Assembly: GCF_009674775.1 (NCBI RefSeq)
Contig: NZ_WKKE01000021.1
Coordinates: forward strand, 45,608-109,607
Reading direction: 5' to 3'
Origin: Flavobacterium sp. LC2016-23
GTDB taxonomy: Bacteria > Bacteroidota > Bacteroidia > Flavobacteriales > Flavobacteriaceae
DNA length: 64,000 nt
Under the pieces are notes generated by a model. That model worked only from the letters and a program-made list of their open reading frames with translations. It made no database searches and was not told the DNA's origin. Position 1 is the stretch's first letter. Each line of letters opens with the position of its first letter. Of the stretch, positions 1 through 8,349 are shown one piece after another. Position numbers and translations under genes: made by a program.

Positions 1-142
1 TCTTTCAAGCATTTATAAAACTTTAAACAAAGTAAATGCAGCTTCGATCAAAACGATTGACATGGCTCAGGGCCAAAAAACAAGCCGTATTGTAGCCTGG
101 ACGTTCTTAACGGAAGCCCAGCAGAAAACCTGGAAAATTTAA
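1..142 (+). CDS. rlmF: 23S rRNA (adenine-N6)-methyltransferase RlmF, C-terminal end (partial)
   Basis: Only the last 46 codons and the stop (140-142) are inside the window; the gene begins before base 1. The visible tail contains DMAQGQKTSRIVAWTF, which matches the conserved C-terminal signature of the RlmF/YbiN family (QGQK-x-SR-hydrophobic-AWTF). RlmF methylates an adenine (A1618 in E. coli numbering) of 23S rRNA using S-adenosylmethionine in the cytoplasm. The catalytic domain is not visible, so the assignment rests on the tail alone. Confidence 0.75.
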   Translation, partial: LSSIYKTLNKVNAASIKTIDMAQGQKTSRIVAWTFLTEAQQKTWKI

Positions 143-246
143 GTCATTAATTTACAACTGTGCACATTGTAATTTTGATACTTTAAAATAAAATTCTAAT
201 ACCCATCCGGACTTTTTTAAAGTACCTTTAGTGTAAATTGAATTTT

Positions 247-1191
247 ATGAATATTACAAAATTACTCTTCAGGTTTCTGGTATTTCTTTTGCTTGCAGGC
301 TGTTCTTCTACAAAACAGGCCAAATTTGACGATTACATCTTTCAAACCAGAAAAGACAAAAACGCCTATATTACTACCTACGACAAGTCCCTGAAACTAT
401 GGGGTATTCCGTATACAGAAGAAAATATAAAAACCTCCTACGGCACCGCCCATGTGGTCATGGCCGGACCAAAAAATGGTAAAGACCTGGTTTTGCTTCA
501 CGGTATGGACGCCAGTTCTACCATGTGGTATCCCAACATTAAAGCTTTAGCCAAAACCTACCGCGTCTACGCCATTGACTTCCTGATGGAACCGGGAAAA
601 TCGACTATGACCTCGAAGGCGCTTTCATCAGAAGAAATTGCAATTTGGTACAACGAAATATTCAATCATTATAAACTGAAAAACTTTGATATTATCGGTG
701 CTTCAAGAGGTGGCTGGATTGCGACTTTACTGGCTACTCAAAAAACAAATTCAATTGACAAAGTAGTTTTACTGAGTCCGGCACAAACCTTTAAATTTAT
801 TGACAAAGTCGGCAAAACATCTTCTGCCCTGATGCTTAAACTTTTTCCGAGTGAAAAGAAATTCGGAAAAACACTAAAAACTTTTGCTGCCCATCCCGAG
901 AATATCAATCCGGTATACAGAAGACAATTCTATCTGGCCAACAAATATGCAAAATCCAATTCCAGCATGCTCAAAATGCATCCTTTTTCAGATGATGAAC
1001 TAAAGTCGATTTCAAATCCGGTATTGGTTTTAATTGGCGATACGGATGTGATCAATTCTGAGGAAAGCCTGGAAAGAGCCCAAAAATATTTAGTCAACGC
1101 CAAAACCAAAACCGTAAAAGATGCGGGGCATTTTTTAACCATAGATCAACCCAAAATTGTAAACGATGCGATTGTTGATTTTTTGAAATAG
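247..1191 (+). CDS. alpha/beta-hydrolase lipoprotein
   Basis: A 314-residue alpha/beta-fold hydrolase with a lipoprotein signal: hydrophobic residues 5-17 and a Lipo-box LLAGC with Cys19. An oxyanion-type LLHGMD segment sits near residue 83, the nucleophile elbow GASRGG places Ser near 153, and the acid and base are likely in IGDTDV and AGHFL near the C-terminus. It is therefore probably a catalytically competent, membrane-anchored esterase or peptidase-like hydrolase of unknown substrate. An in-frame TTG at 238 would add three residues, but ATG 247 gives a normal lipoprotein signal and is preferred. A near-consensus -7 box (TACCTTTA) lies at 223-230. It stands alone between rlmF and uvrB. 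Confidence 0.8.
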   Translation: MNITKLLFRFLVFLLLAGCSSTKQAKFDDYIFQTRKDKNAYITTYDKSLKLWGIPYTEENIKTSYGTAHVVMAGPKNGKDLVLLHGMDASSTMWYPNIKALAKTYRVYAIDFLMEPGKSTMTSKALSSEEIAIWYNEIFNHYKLKNFDIIGASRGGWIATLLATQKTNSIDKVVLLSPAQTFKFIDKVGKTSSALMLKLFPSEKKFGKTLKTFAAHPENINPVYRRQFYLANKYAKSNSSMLKMHPFSDDELKSISNPVLVLIGDTDVINSEESLERAQKYLVNAKTKTVKDAGHFLTIDQPKIVNDAIVDFLK

Positions 1192-1273
1192 TCTGAATTT
1201 TTAATTTCAACGCACTATTTTATAGGATTCAAACTTTGTATCTTTACAAAACTAAAATTTTCATCCCTCAAAA

Positions 1274-3265
1274 ATGGAGTTTCAAGTTTCCTCAGATTAT
1301 AGTCCAAAAGGCGATCAGCCTCAAGCCATTCAAAAATTAGCACAAGGAGTTGTTGATGGTGAAAAATACCAAACCTTGCTGGGTGTAACGGGTTCCGGTA
1401 AAACATTTACAGTAGCCAATGTGATTCAGGAAGTGCAGAAACCGACTTTGGTTTTAGCCCATAACAAGACTTTGGCGGCCCAGCTTTACTCGGAATTCAA
1501 ACAGTTTTTCCCGAATAATGCGGTGGAATACTTCGTTTCGTACTACGATTATTATCAGCCGGAAGCTTTTATGCCGGTAACGGGGGTTTTCATCGAAAAA
1601 GATTTATCGATCAACGAAGAACTTGAAAAGATGCGTTTAAGCACTACTTCTTCGCTCCTTTCCGGTCGTCGTGACATTTTGGTGGTTGCTTCTGTTTCCT
1701 GTCTGTACGGTATCGGAAATCCGGTCGAGTTTCAGAAAAACGTAATCGCCATCGAAAAAGATCAGGTCATTTCAAGAACGAAGTTATTGCACAGTCTGGT
1801 GCAAAGTTTATATGCGCGAACAGAAGCTGATTTTACACCCGGAACTTTCAGAATTAAGGGAGATACGGTTGAAGTATATCCAAGTTATGCTGATGATGCT
1901 TTCAGGATTCACTTTTTTGGAGATGAAATTGAAGAAATCGAATCTTTTGACGCCAAGACTTCTCAGGTCATTGAAAAATTTAAAAAGCTGACGATCTATC
2001 CCGCCAATATGTTTGTGACTTCTCCGGAAGTTTTACAGGGTGCTATCTGGGAAATCCAGCAGGATCTGGTCAAACAAGTCGATTATTTTAAAGAAACAGG
2101 CAAACACCTGGAGGCAAAACGTCTGGAAGAACGGACCAATTTTGACTTAGAAATGATTCGTGAACTGGGGTATTGCTCCGGAATCGAGAATTATTCAAGA
2201 TACCTTGACGGAAGATTACCCGGCACAAGACCTTTCTGCCTCTTAGATTATTTTCCTAAAGATTATCTGATGGTCGTTGACGAAAGTCACGTAACCGTTT
2301 CGCAGGTTCACGCCATGTACGGAGGCGACCGAAGCCGGAAAGAAAACCTTGTGGAATACGGGTTCCGTTTGCCTGCTGCAATGGACAACAGGCCACTGAA
2401 ATTTGAAGAATTTGAAGCATTGCAAAATCAGGTAATCTATGTATCGGCAACTCCTGCCGATTATGAACTGGAAAAAACAGATGGTGTTTACGTCGAACAG
2501 GTGATTCGTCCGACTGGATTGTTGGACCCGATTATAGAAATACGTCCGAGTTTAAATCAGATTGATGATCTGATCGAAGAAATTCAGGTGCGCTGTGAAT
2601 TAGACGAAAGGGTTCTGGTGACTACTTTAACCAAAAGAATGGCCGAAGAATTAGCCAAGTATTTAACCAAAGTAAATATCCGTTGTCGTTACATTCACTC
2701 TGATGTCGACACATTAGAACGTATCGAAATCATGCAGGACTTACGAAAAGGTCTTTTTGATGTTTTAATTGGTGTGAATTTACTTCGTGAAGGTTTGGAT
2801 TTACCAGAAGTTTCGCTTGTTGCCATTCTTGATGCCGATAAAGAGGGTTTCCTTAGAAGCCACAGATCCCTGACTCAGACCATTGGTCGTGCCGCAAGAA
2901 ACCTGAATGGAAAAGCGATTTTGTATGCCGACAAAATTACAGCGAGTATGCAAAAAACGATCGACGAAACGGATTACAGAAGAACCAAACAAATCAATTA
3001 CAATACCGAGCACAATATTACACCGCAGGCTTTAAACAAAAAAATCGAAAGTGCTTTTACTAAAAATCCATTAGTAGATTATGAACTGGGACATACTTTG
3101 ACAGCCGCTGCAGAACCTGACACTAAATATATGTCTAAACCGGATCTGGAGAAAATGATACGTGAAAAACGAAAATCAATGGAAAAAGCAGCCAAGGATC
3201 TGGACTTTTTACAGGCCGCAAAATTGCGTGATGATATTAAAAAACTACAGGAACAATTGCCTTAA
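1274..3265 (+). CDS. uvrB: UvrABC excinuclease subunit B
   Basis: A full-length 663-residue UvrB, the damage-verifying helicase-like subunit of nucleotide excision repair that takes over from UvrA and recruits UvrC. Visible features are Walker A GVTGSGKT (37-44), a tyrosine-rich beta-hairpin region (YFVSYYDYYQPEAF), the DESH motif II near 337, helicase C-terminal motifs (LLREGLDLPEVSLV and QTIGRAARN), and a C-terminal UVR domain that contacts UvrC (about 620-660). The start MEFQVSSDYSPKGDQP is the usual family start. A -7-like box TATCTTTA is at 1239-1246. The stop overlaps by 4 bp with the convergent TerB-like gene, leaving no room for a separate terminator. Confidence 0.97.
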   Translation: MEFQVSSDYSPKGDQPQAIQKLAQGVVDGEKYQTLLGVTGSGKTFTVANVIQEVQKPTLVLAHNKTLAAQLYSEFKQFFPNNAVEYFVSYYDYYQPEAFMPVTGVFIEKDLSINEELEKMRLSTTSSLLSGRRDILVVASVSCLYGIGNPVEFQKNVIAIEKDQVISRTKLLHSLVQSLYARTEADFTPGTFRIKGDTVEVYPSYADDAFRIHFFGDEIEEIESFDAKTSQVIEKFKKLTIYPANMFVTSPEVLQGAIWEIQQDLVKQVDYFKETGKHLEAKRLEERTNFDLEMIRELGYCSGIENYSRYLDGRLPGTRPFCLLDYFPKDYLMVVDESHVTVSQVHAMYGGDRSRKENLVEYGFRLPAAMDNRPLKFEEFEALQNQVIYVSATPADYELEKTDGVYVEQVIRPTGLLDPIIEIRPSLNQIDDLIEEIQVRCELDERVLVTTLTKRMAEELAKYLTKVNIRCRYIHSDVDTLERIEIMQDLRKGLFDVLIGVNLLREGLDLPEVSLVAILDADKEGFLRSHRSLTQTIGRAARNLNGKAILYADKITASMQKTIDETDYRRTKQINYNTEHNITPQALNKKIESAFTKNPLVDYELGHTLTAAAEPDTKYMSKPDLEKMIREKRKSMEKAAKDLDFLQAAKLRDDIKKLQEQLP

Positions 3266-3663
3266 TTGTGTTGTTCCTGAAAAACTTTCAATAATAATTT
3301 AGGATTGATCATAGCATTCGGTGCTTTGTGCATCAAATCCAGGATGCGTTTGGTAGCATTGGGGTTCAAACCCATTTCTATTGCGATTTGCTGGATCGCT
3401 TTAGCCTCTTTTTCATGCAAAACACCATCGCAATGCATAATCAAAGCCAGCCTGTAGAATTGCTGAATGCGCTGAAATTCAGATTTTATCGTTACCGGAG
3501 GGTTTTCCTGATGAAATAAATCCCGGAAATCTTTTTTATCTATATTCAATTCCTGGGCTACGAGCCACAAAAAGTCCAATTCCCTTTTATGCAGCTGGCC
3601 ATCGACTGTTGAGAAAGCAATCATTTCTAAAAGTAAACTTCTCTTTTGTGCTTCGGTATCCAT
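3262..3663 (-). CDS. TerB-like protein
   Basis: A 133-residue all-alpha protein of the TerB superfamily. It has two internally similar acidic motifs, STVDGQLHKREL near the N-terminus and MHCDGVLHEKE in the middle, matching the D-G-x(3)-E pattern thought to bind metal in TerB domains. The family was named from tellurite resistance, but lone TerB proteins are of unknown function. An upstream in-frame ATG at 3711 would add 16 residues; the internal ATG at 3663 (MDTEAQKRS) gives a tidier N-terminus and is preferred. It is convergent with uvrB, overlapping its stop by 4 bp, and divergent from the esterase at 3720, with which it shares a short promoter region. Confidence 0.7.
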   Translation of the reverse strand: MDTEAQKRSLLLEMIAFSTVDGQLHKRELDFLWLVAQELNIDKKDFRDLFHQENPPVTIKSEFQRIQQFYRLALIMHCDGVLHEKEAKAIQQIAIEMGLNPNATKRILDLMHKAPNAMINPKLLLKVFQEQHN

Positions 3664-3719
3664 CAATTTATTATTTTTAGCTAAAATATTGTTTTTAAAT
3701 CTAAAACACAATAGAGCAT

Positions 3720-4520
3720 ATGAATCGGGTATTCTTCTTTTTTATCTTTTCACTCCTGATCTTTAGCGGAAGGGCTCAGGAAAGTACCGCCTCCAAAAAC
3801 GTTTCTACTTTTACCATGGAAGCCCCGCAGCTGAAAACCACAAAAAAAATCTGGATTTATCTTCCTGAAAATTATGCCGCTTCAGACCAAAGATACTCCG
3901 TGATTTATATGCACGACGCGCAGAATTTGTTTGATGCCAAAACTTCTTATGTGGGCGAATGGAATGTCGATGAAAAACTGGACAGCCTAAAAGCAAAGGT
4001 AATTGTTGTCGGAATAGAACACGGAAACGAAAAACGAATCGATGAATTAACGCCCTTCAAAAATGAAAAATACGGTGGCGGAAATGCAGATAATTATCTC
4101 GATTTTATCGTAAAGACAGTAAAACCATACATAGATAAAAACTACAGGACCAAACCAAAAGCCAGAAATACCATCATTATGGGAAGTTCTCTTGGCGGAC
4201 TGGTTTCGTATTACGCCATTTTAAAATACCCGGAAGTTTTTGGCAAAGCCGCTGTATTTTCCCCTTCTTTCTGGTTCTCGAAAGACATTTACACCTTAAC
4301 GGAAAAAACGCACAAAATCAAGACCAAAATTTACTTTTTATGCGGTGATAAAGAAGATGAGAATATGGTGCAAGACATGACCAAAATGGAACGTTTATTA
4401 GATACAAAACGTTGTTATTGCCTGCATCTTACCAAATCAAAAATTGTAAAAGGCGGGGAACATAATGAAAAACTCTGGCGTGACAGCTTTGTTGGCGCAC
4501 TTTCATGGCTGAAATATTAA
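3720..4520 (+). CDS. secreted esterase of the alpha/beta-hydrolase superfamily (esterase-D/IroE type)
   Basis: A 266-residue protein with a signal peptide (residues 1-19, ending SGRAQ). It belongs to the putative-esterase group that includes siderophore esterases and S-formylglutathione hydrolases: the nucleophile elbow MGSSLGG puts Ser at 157, FLCGDKEDE probably carries the acid, and GGEHNEKLW carries the histidine. The substrate cannot be read from sequence. It is the first gene of a run (3720-6584) with an enolase-superfamily epimerase 16 bp downstream and a PLP enzyme. A paralogue lies at 31509. There is no sign of a siderophore system nearby, so a role in periplasmic ester or peptide-like substrate cleavage is only inference. 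Confidence 0.75.
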   Translation: MNRVFFFFIFSLLIFSGRAQESTASKNVSTFTMEAPQLKTTKKIWIYLPENYAASDQRYSVIYMHDAQNLFDAKTSYVGEWNVDEKLDSLKAKVIVVGIEHGNEKRIDELTPFKNEKYGGGNADNYLDFIVKTVKPYIDKNYRTKPKARNTIIMGSSLGGLVSYYAILKYPEVFGKAAVFSPSFWFSKDIYTLTEKTHKIKTKIYFLCGDKEDENMVQDMTKMERLLDTKRCYCLHLTKSKIVKGGEHNEKLWRDSFVGALSWLKY

Positions 4521-4536
4521 ATTAAAACAACACATT

Positions 4537-5547
4537 ATGGAATTGATATTAAGAGATTACAATCTACAACTAAAACATACTTTTACCATTTCCAGGGAAT
4601 CTATTGATTTTCAGCCTTCACTGATTGTTGAACTCAAAAGCGATGGTTTTTCCGGTTTTGGAGAAGCCACTTCCAATCCGTATTACAAAACAACGGTTCC
4701 GGTCATGATGCAGGATTTAGAAGCCATCAGAAATCGTATTGAAAGTACCGAAAACGAAACTCCCGAAACTTTCTGGTCCAGAATATATCCTTTCTTAAAA
4801 CACGACATGTTTGCCTTATGCGCTCTGGATCTGGCTTATAATGACTGGTATGCCCGCAAAAAAGGGAAAAAATTATATGAATTGTGGGGCTATTCTCCCG
4901 ATAAAAACCCAATGACCGATTACACCATCGGAATTGCTTCAATCGAAAAAATGTTGGCTAAAATGAAGGAACTGCCGTGGCCGATTTATAAAATTAAACT
5001 GGGAACCCAGGAAGATATTGCCATTGTAAAAGAATTACGGAAACATACGGATGCCATTTTCAGAATCGATGCCAATTGTGGCTGGGGAGTGGATGAAACG
5101 ATTAACAATGCCGTTGAATTAAAAAAATTAGGGGTTGAGTTTTTAGAACAACCGATGAAAGCAGACGATTGGGAAGCCCACAAAGAAGTGTACAAACATT
5201 CCGTTTTGCCTGTTATTGCCGATGAAAGCTGTATTATTGAAGAAGATGTTGCAAAATGCCATACCTATTTTCACGGTGTAAATGTCAAACTGGTCAAGTG
5301 CGGCGGACTGACTCCGGGAAAACGCATGATCGAGGAAGCTAAAAAACTTGGATTGAAAACCATGGTGGGCTGTATGACCGAATCTACGGTGGGAATTTCG
5401 GCAATCGCCCATTTATTACCGCAACTGGATTATGTAGATATGGACGGCGCATTGCTTTTAGCGCAGGATATTGCAACCGGTGTCACCATAAAAAACGGCG
5501 TAATCCACTATTCTGAACTAAACGGAACCGGAGTAACTTTAATTTAG
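4537..5547 (+). CDS. L-Ala-D/L-Glu (dipeptide) epimerase, enolase superfamily
   Basis: A 336-residue member of the muconate-lactonizing-enzyme subgroup of the enolase superfamily. Signature residues are all present: the KxK acid/base motif in YKIKLGT (Lys152 and Lys154), metal ligands in RIDANCGW (Asp178), EQPM (Glu204) and ADES (Asp229), and the second catalytic lysine in VKLVKCGG (251-254). These residues are typical of dipeptide epimerases that convert L-Ala-D-Glu from murein into L-Ala-L-Glu so that it can be degraded. Substrate specificity for Ala-Glu is inferred from family, and other dipeptides are possible. It is followed after 5 bp by a PLP enzyme, suggesting co-translation. Confidence 0.85.
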   Translation: MELILRDYNLQLKHTFTISRESIDFQPSLIVELKSDGFSGFGEATSNPYYKTTVPVMMQDLEAIRNRIESTENETPETFWSRIYPFLKHDMFALCALDLAYNDWYARKKGKKLYELWGYSPDKNPMTDYTIGIASIEKMLAKMKELPWPIYKIKLGTQEDIAIVKELRKHTDAIFRIDANCGWGVDETINNAVELKKLGVEFLEQPMKADDWEAHKEVYKHSVLPVIADESCIIEEDVAKCHTYFHGVNVKLVKCGGLTPGKRMIEEAKKLGLKTMVGCMTESTVGISAIAHLLPQLDYVDMDGALLLAQDIATGVTIKNGVIHYSELNGTGVTLI

Positions 5548-5552
5548 TTCAA

Positions 5553-6584
5553 ATGAAAGTCAGCCAATTTCCGGATCGCATTATCGAAATAGACCAGGAA
5601 CTCTATTTGTATTTTGGCGGAACTGCTTATTTGGGTTTATCGGTCCACAAAGAATTTCAGCAATTGGCCGTTAAAAACATTTTACGCTGGGGAACAACGT
5701 ACGGAAGTTCCAGAAGCGCAAACGTAAAAGTGACCGCTTATGACGATGGCGAAGCGTTTTTAGCGCAACATATCAAAGCGGAAGCAGCCGTTACGGTTTC
5801 GTCGGGAATGCTTGCAGGAAAAATGGTAATTGAGGAACTGAACAAAGAAACCGATTGTTATTTTCATTTCCCAGACGCACATCCTGCCATTAAGTCCCGT
5901 AACAGCCTTCCTGTTTTTGAAGCTAATGCAATCAATCCGCGATTATTAGATGCAAAGCAGGAACGAATTACGATTCTTACGGATGGGGTTCCTTCCTATC
6001 AGACCAAACCAATTGATTTATCGGTTTTAAAAGAAATCCCCAAGCATAAAGAAATCACGCTGGTTATTGACGAATCACATTCCCTTGGAATTTTAGGTCA
6101 GAATGGCTGTGGAATTTATAATGAAATACAATTCCCGGTTAAACGAAAAATCATGGTTTCTTCTTTGGGAAAGGCTTTCGGCTTAACGGGTGGCGTGATT
6201 GCAGGCGATTTAAATTTCATCAATCAGATAAAAAATCTGGACATTTTTATTTCTGCAGCCGGAATGAATCCTGCTTTTGTACAAACGCTGGCAGAAGCTC
6301 GTGAAATTTATAAAGTTCAGCACCAGAAATTAATAGAAAACCTGGAGTATATCGATTCCAGACTAATCAAAAATGAAAACATCAAATTTCATAAAACGTA
6401 TCCGTTGATTTATATTGAAATTGAAAGTATCACTGAAATTCTAAAGGCAAATAAAATTATTATTGCCAATTTCAGGTATCAGGAAAATTCCAAAGACATC
6501 AATAGAATTGTCGTTACGGCGAATCATCTCAAAGAAGATCTGGACAAATTAGTAAATATCTTAAACGCCTGTAATTCTAAATAA
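5553..6584 (+). CDS. PLP-dependent alpha-oxoamine-synthase-like / fold-type I aminotransferase
   Basis: A 343-residue fold-type I PLP enzyme, closest in look to 8-amino-7-oxononanoate synthase (BioF) and 2-amino-3-ketobutyrate ligase. It has LVIDESHSLGILG for the cofactor-pyridine aspartate and SSLGKAFGLTGG for the Schiff-base lysine (about residue 207). It is shorter than BioF (about 385) and sits 5 bp behind the dipeptide epimerase, not near biotin genes, so a biotin role is unlikely. It may act on an amino acid released by peptide salvage, but that is inference from the operon. No terminator is obvious after it; a hairpin of the gccacgaatt repeat family follows at 6597-6664. Confidence 0.7.
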   Translation: MKVSQFPDRIIEIDQELYLYFGGTAYLGLSVHKEFQQLAVKNILRWGTTYGSSRSANVKVTAYDDGEAFLAQHIKAEAAVTVSSGMLAGKMVIEELNKETDCYFHFPDAHPAIKSRNSLPVFEANAINPRLLDAKQERITILTDGVPSYQTKPIDLSVLKEIPKHKEITLVIDESHSLGILGQNGCGIYNEIQFPVKRKIMVSSLGKAFGLTGGVIAGDLNFINQIKNLDIFISAAGMNPAFVQTLAEAREIYKVQHQKLIENLEYIDSRLIKNENIKFHKTYPLIYIEIESITEILKANKIIIANFRYQENSKDINRIVVTANHLKEDLDKLVNILNACNSK

Positions 6585-6596
6585 TGTAAAAAAGTA

Positions 6597-6664
6597 TGCC
6601 ACTAATTCCACGAATTAATTTCTAAATACAATGCAATTCGTGTAAATTGGTGGAATTCGTGGCA
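6597..6664. repeat. imperfect inverted repeat, gccacgaatt family
   Basis: The sequence opens TGCCACTAATTCCACGAATT and closes with the near complement ending GAATTCGTGGCA. It can form a hairpin and resembles the ends of the larger element at 45642-45815 and the units at 59553-59960. It sits just after the PLP-enzyme gene and may serve as a transcription stop. Confidence 0.6.
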
Positions 6665-6689
6665 AAAAACAGCACCCCGGTTCAATAAA

Positions 6690-6722
6690 TTGTAATCAAA
6701 TTACTTTTAAAACGTACCTTTG
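6690..6722 (+). promoter_or_regulatory. Bacteroidota-type promoter of the DUF1456 gene
   Basis: A perfect TAnnTTTG -7 box (TACCTTTG) lies at 6715-6722, with a TTG at 6690-6692, 22 bp upstream. This falls in the 17-23 bp range described for Flavobacterium promoters. The start codon is 15 bp downstream of the box. Confidence 0.6.
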
Positions 6723-6736
6723 TAAAAAATTAAACG

Positions 6737-7201
6737 ATGACGAACAACGATATCCTAAAAAAACTTCGCGTGGCTTTGATGCTCCGTGATGACCAAATAG
6801 TTGAGATTTTAGAATTAGTAGATTTTAGAATTACAAAATCAGAATTAGGAGCTTTTTTCAGAGCAGAAGATCATGAAAACTATATGGAATGCGGTGATCA
6901 GGTTTTGCGTAACTTCCTGAATGGATTAGTAATTCATTTAAGAGGGACTAAAGAAAACCCTAAGAACCCGAATGATGTTTTAGCAAAGCATAAAGCAGAA
7001 ATTCCGAAGAAAGACAGCACAAAAGAAAGACCTGAATTTAAAGCAAGCGCAAAAGATGCCGAAAAAGGAAGAGGCGACAAAGCACCTTCTAAAAATGGTC
7101 CTGCTGCTAAAAAACCGTTCAAGAAAAACAACACCAAAACGGCGCCTAAAGTACAGGTGGTAGAAAAAGTGGTTTACAAAAACGGGAAGAATAAAAAATA
7201 A
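6737..7201 (+). CDS. DUF1456 (YehS-like) protein with a single domain and basic tail
   Basis: A 154-residue protein. Residues 1-70 match DUF1456, including ILKKLRVALMLRDDQIVEIL and ECGDQVLRNFLNGL. E. coli YehS carries two such repeats in 156 residues; here there is only one, and the second half is replaced by a low-complexity Lys/Pro/Ala-rich tail (about 75-154), probably disordered and possibly nucleic-acid binding. The function of DUF1456 is unknown. It stands alone between the epimerase operon and a large repeat element. Confidence 0.8.
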   Translation: MTNNDILKKLRVALMLRDDQIVEILELVDFRITKSELGAFFRAEDHENYMECGDQVLRNFLNGLVIHLRGTKENPKNPNDVLAKHKAEIPKKDSTKERPEFKASAKDAEKGRGDKAPSKNGPAAKKPFKKNNTKTAPKVQVVEKVVYKNGKNKK

Positions 7202-7202
7202 T

Positions 7203-7617
7203 TTAACCGCAAAGGGCGCTACGATTTACGCAAAGTTCGCAAGGCTGTAATTGAATAGCTTTGCGAACTTTGCTGTTTAAAAAGATCATAATTTTAAATA
7301 TAGCCTGCGGTTTCAACCGCGGGAATCCTCAGAGATTGTATCATATCACATTGTGTACCCGCGGTTGAAACCGCGGGCTACATTCGCAAATCTTTATGCA
7401 GATAGCTTTGCGAACTTTTCTGTTTAAAAAAGATCCTAATTTTAAATATAGCCCGCAGTTTCAACCGCGGGAATCCTCAGAGATTGTATCATATCACATT
7501 GCGTACCCGCGGTTGAAACCGCGGGCTACATTCGCAAATCTTTATGCAGATAGCTTTGCGAACTTTGCATTTATATAGGCTTTGATAAATAAAAAACCTT
7601 ACGTGCCTTGCGGTTAA
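7203..7617. repeat. palindromic repeat element (CCGCGGTTTCAACC family), two tandem cores
   Basis: The outer ends are inverted (TTAACCGCAAAG at 7203 and CTTGCGGTTAA ending 7617). Inside are two 80-bp hairpin cores at 7301-7380 and 7449-7528, repeated with a period of 148 bp. Each core has arms of the type GCCCGCGGTTTCAACCGCGG around a spacer that reads aatcctcagagattgt. Each core is flanked by tagctttgcgaactttgc. It is non-coding, and fills the whole gap between the DUF1456 gene and the response regulator. It resembles REP elements mobilised by REP-associated tyrosine transposases, but none is encoded here. Confidence 0.85.
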
Positions 7618-7643
7618 ACCAACTTCAAAATTAAATAACCCTC

Positions 7644-8348
7644 TTATATCTTATTCTGATCTATTCGTTCAAAAAAAGCATCTTTAAAAGTCGCTCCAAT
7701 GGGTAATTCTTTGGCATTGATGAAAACCGAAAAACTATCTGTAGATTCAATTTGCTTAAAAGCCACCACATACGATTTATGTATTTGGATAAAGTTCTTT
7801 TCGGGCAATGATTCAATTACATTTTTTAAAGAAGAATGTGTAATAATCTGTTGCTTTACAGTATGGATACAAACATAATTCTGAAGACTTTCTATATATA
7901 AAATCTCGTCTAAAAATAATTTCTGAAATTTATTTTTCCCATCTGTTTTAATAAATATAAAATCAGATGAATTGCTTGTAACATCTTCTGTTTTTAGTTC
8001 AGTGTTAAGTTTAGAAACAGCCTGATAAAAACGTTCAAACGCAATTGGTTTGAGCAAATAATCAACAGCATTTAGTTCAAAGCCTTCTAATGCAAAATCC
8101 GGATATGCTGTTGTAAAAATAACTTTAATGTCTTTTGAAATAATTCTGGAAAGCTGTAATCCGGTTAATTGAGGCATTTGAATATCCAGAAAAAGAACGT
8201 CTACTTTGTTGGAATTTAAAAAGTCCAATGCTTTCAGTGCATCATTAAAAATTCCGATTTCTTCAAGAAAAGAAACTTTTTCCACATAGTTTTTCAAAAT
8301 ACGGGTAGCTGGCGGTTCATCATCCACAATTATACATTTGAGCTTCAT
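7644..8348 (-). CDS. LytTR-family response regulator
   Basis: A 234-residue response regulator of the LytR/AlgR type. The receiver domain (1-115) has the acidic pair Asp9-Asp10, phospho-acceptor Asp55 in FLDIQMP, TTAYP and the LLKPI lysine. A LytTR DNA-binding domain follows (about 135-232; SLQNYVCIHT and IQIHKSYVVAF). Its gene is one base downstream of the histidine kinase at 8350, on the same strand, so the two form a bicistronic two-component system. LytTR regulators bind paired direct repeats about one or two helical turns apart; its targets are not known here. Confidence 0.92.
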   Translation of the reverse strand: MKLKCIIVDDEPPATRILKNYVEKVSFLEEIGIFNDALKALDFLNSNKVDVLFLDIQMPQLTGLQLSRIISKDIKVIFTTAYPDFALEGFELNAVDYLLKPIAFERFYQAVSKLNTELKTEDVTSNSSDFIFIKTDGKNKFQKLFLDEILYIESLQNYVCIHTVKQQIITHSSLKNVIESLPEKNFIQIHKSYVVAFKQIESTDSFSVFINAKELPIGATFKDAFFERIDQNKI

Positions 8349-8349
8349 T

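Noticed and set aside
3720..4520. A siderophore-release role for the esterase at 3720
   Set aside because: Family resemblance alone is not enough; no siderophore synthesis or uptake gene is nearby.
7396..7578. A 60-codon plus-strand frame inside the 7.2-7.6 kb repeat element
   Set aside because: It lies wholly within the palindromic repeat, has low-complexity sequence and no protein family pattern.
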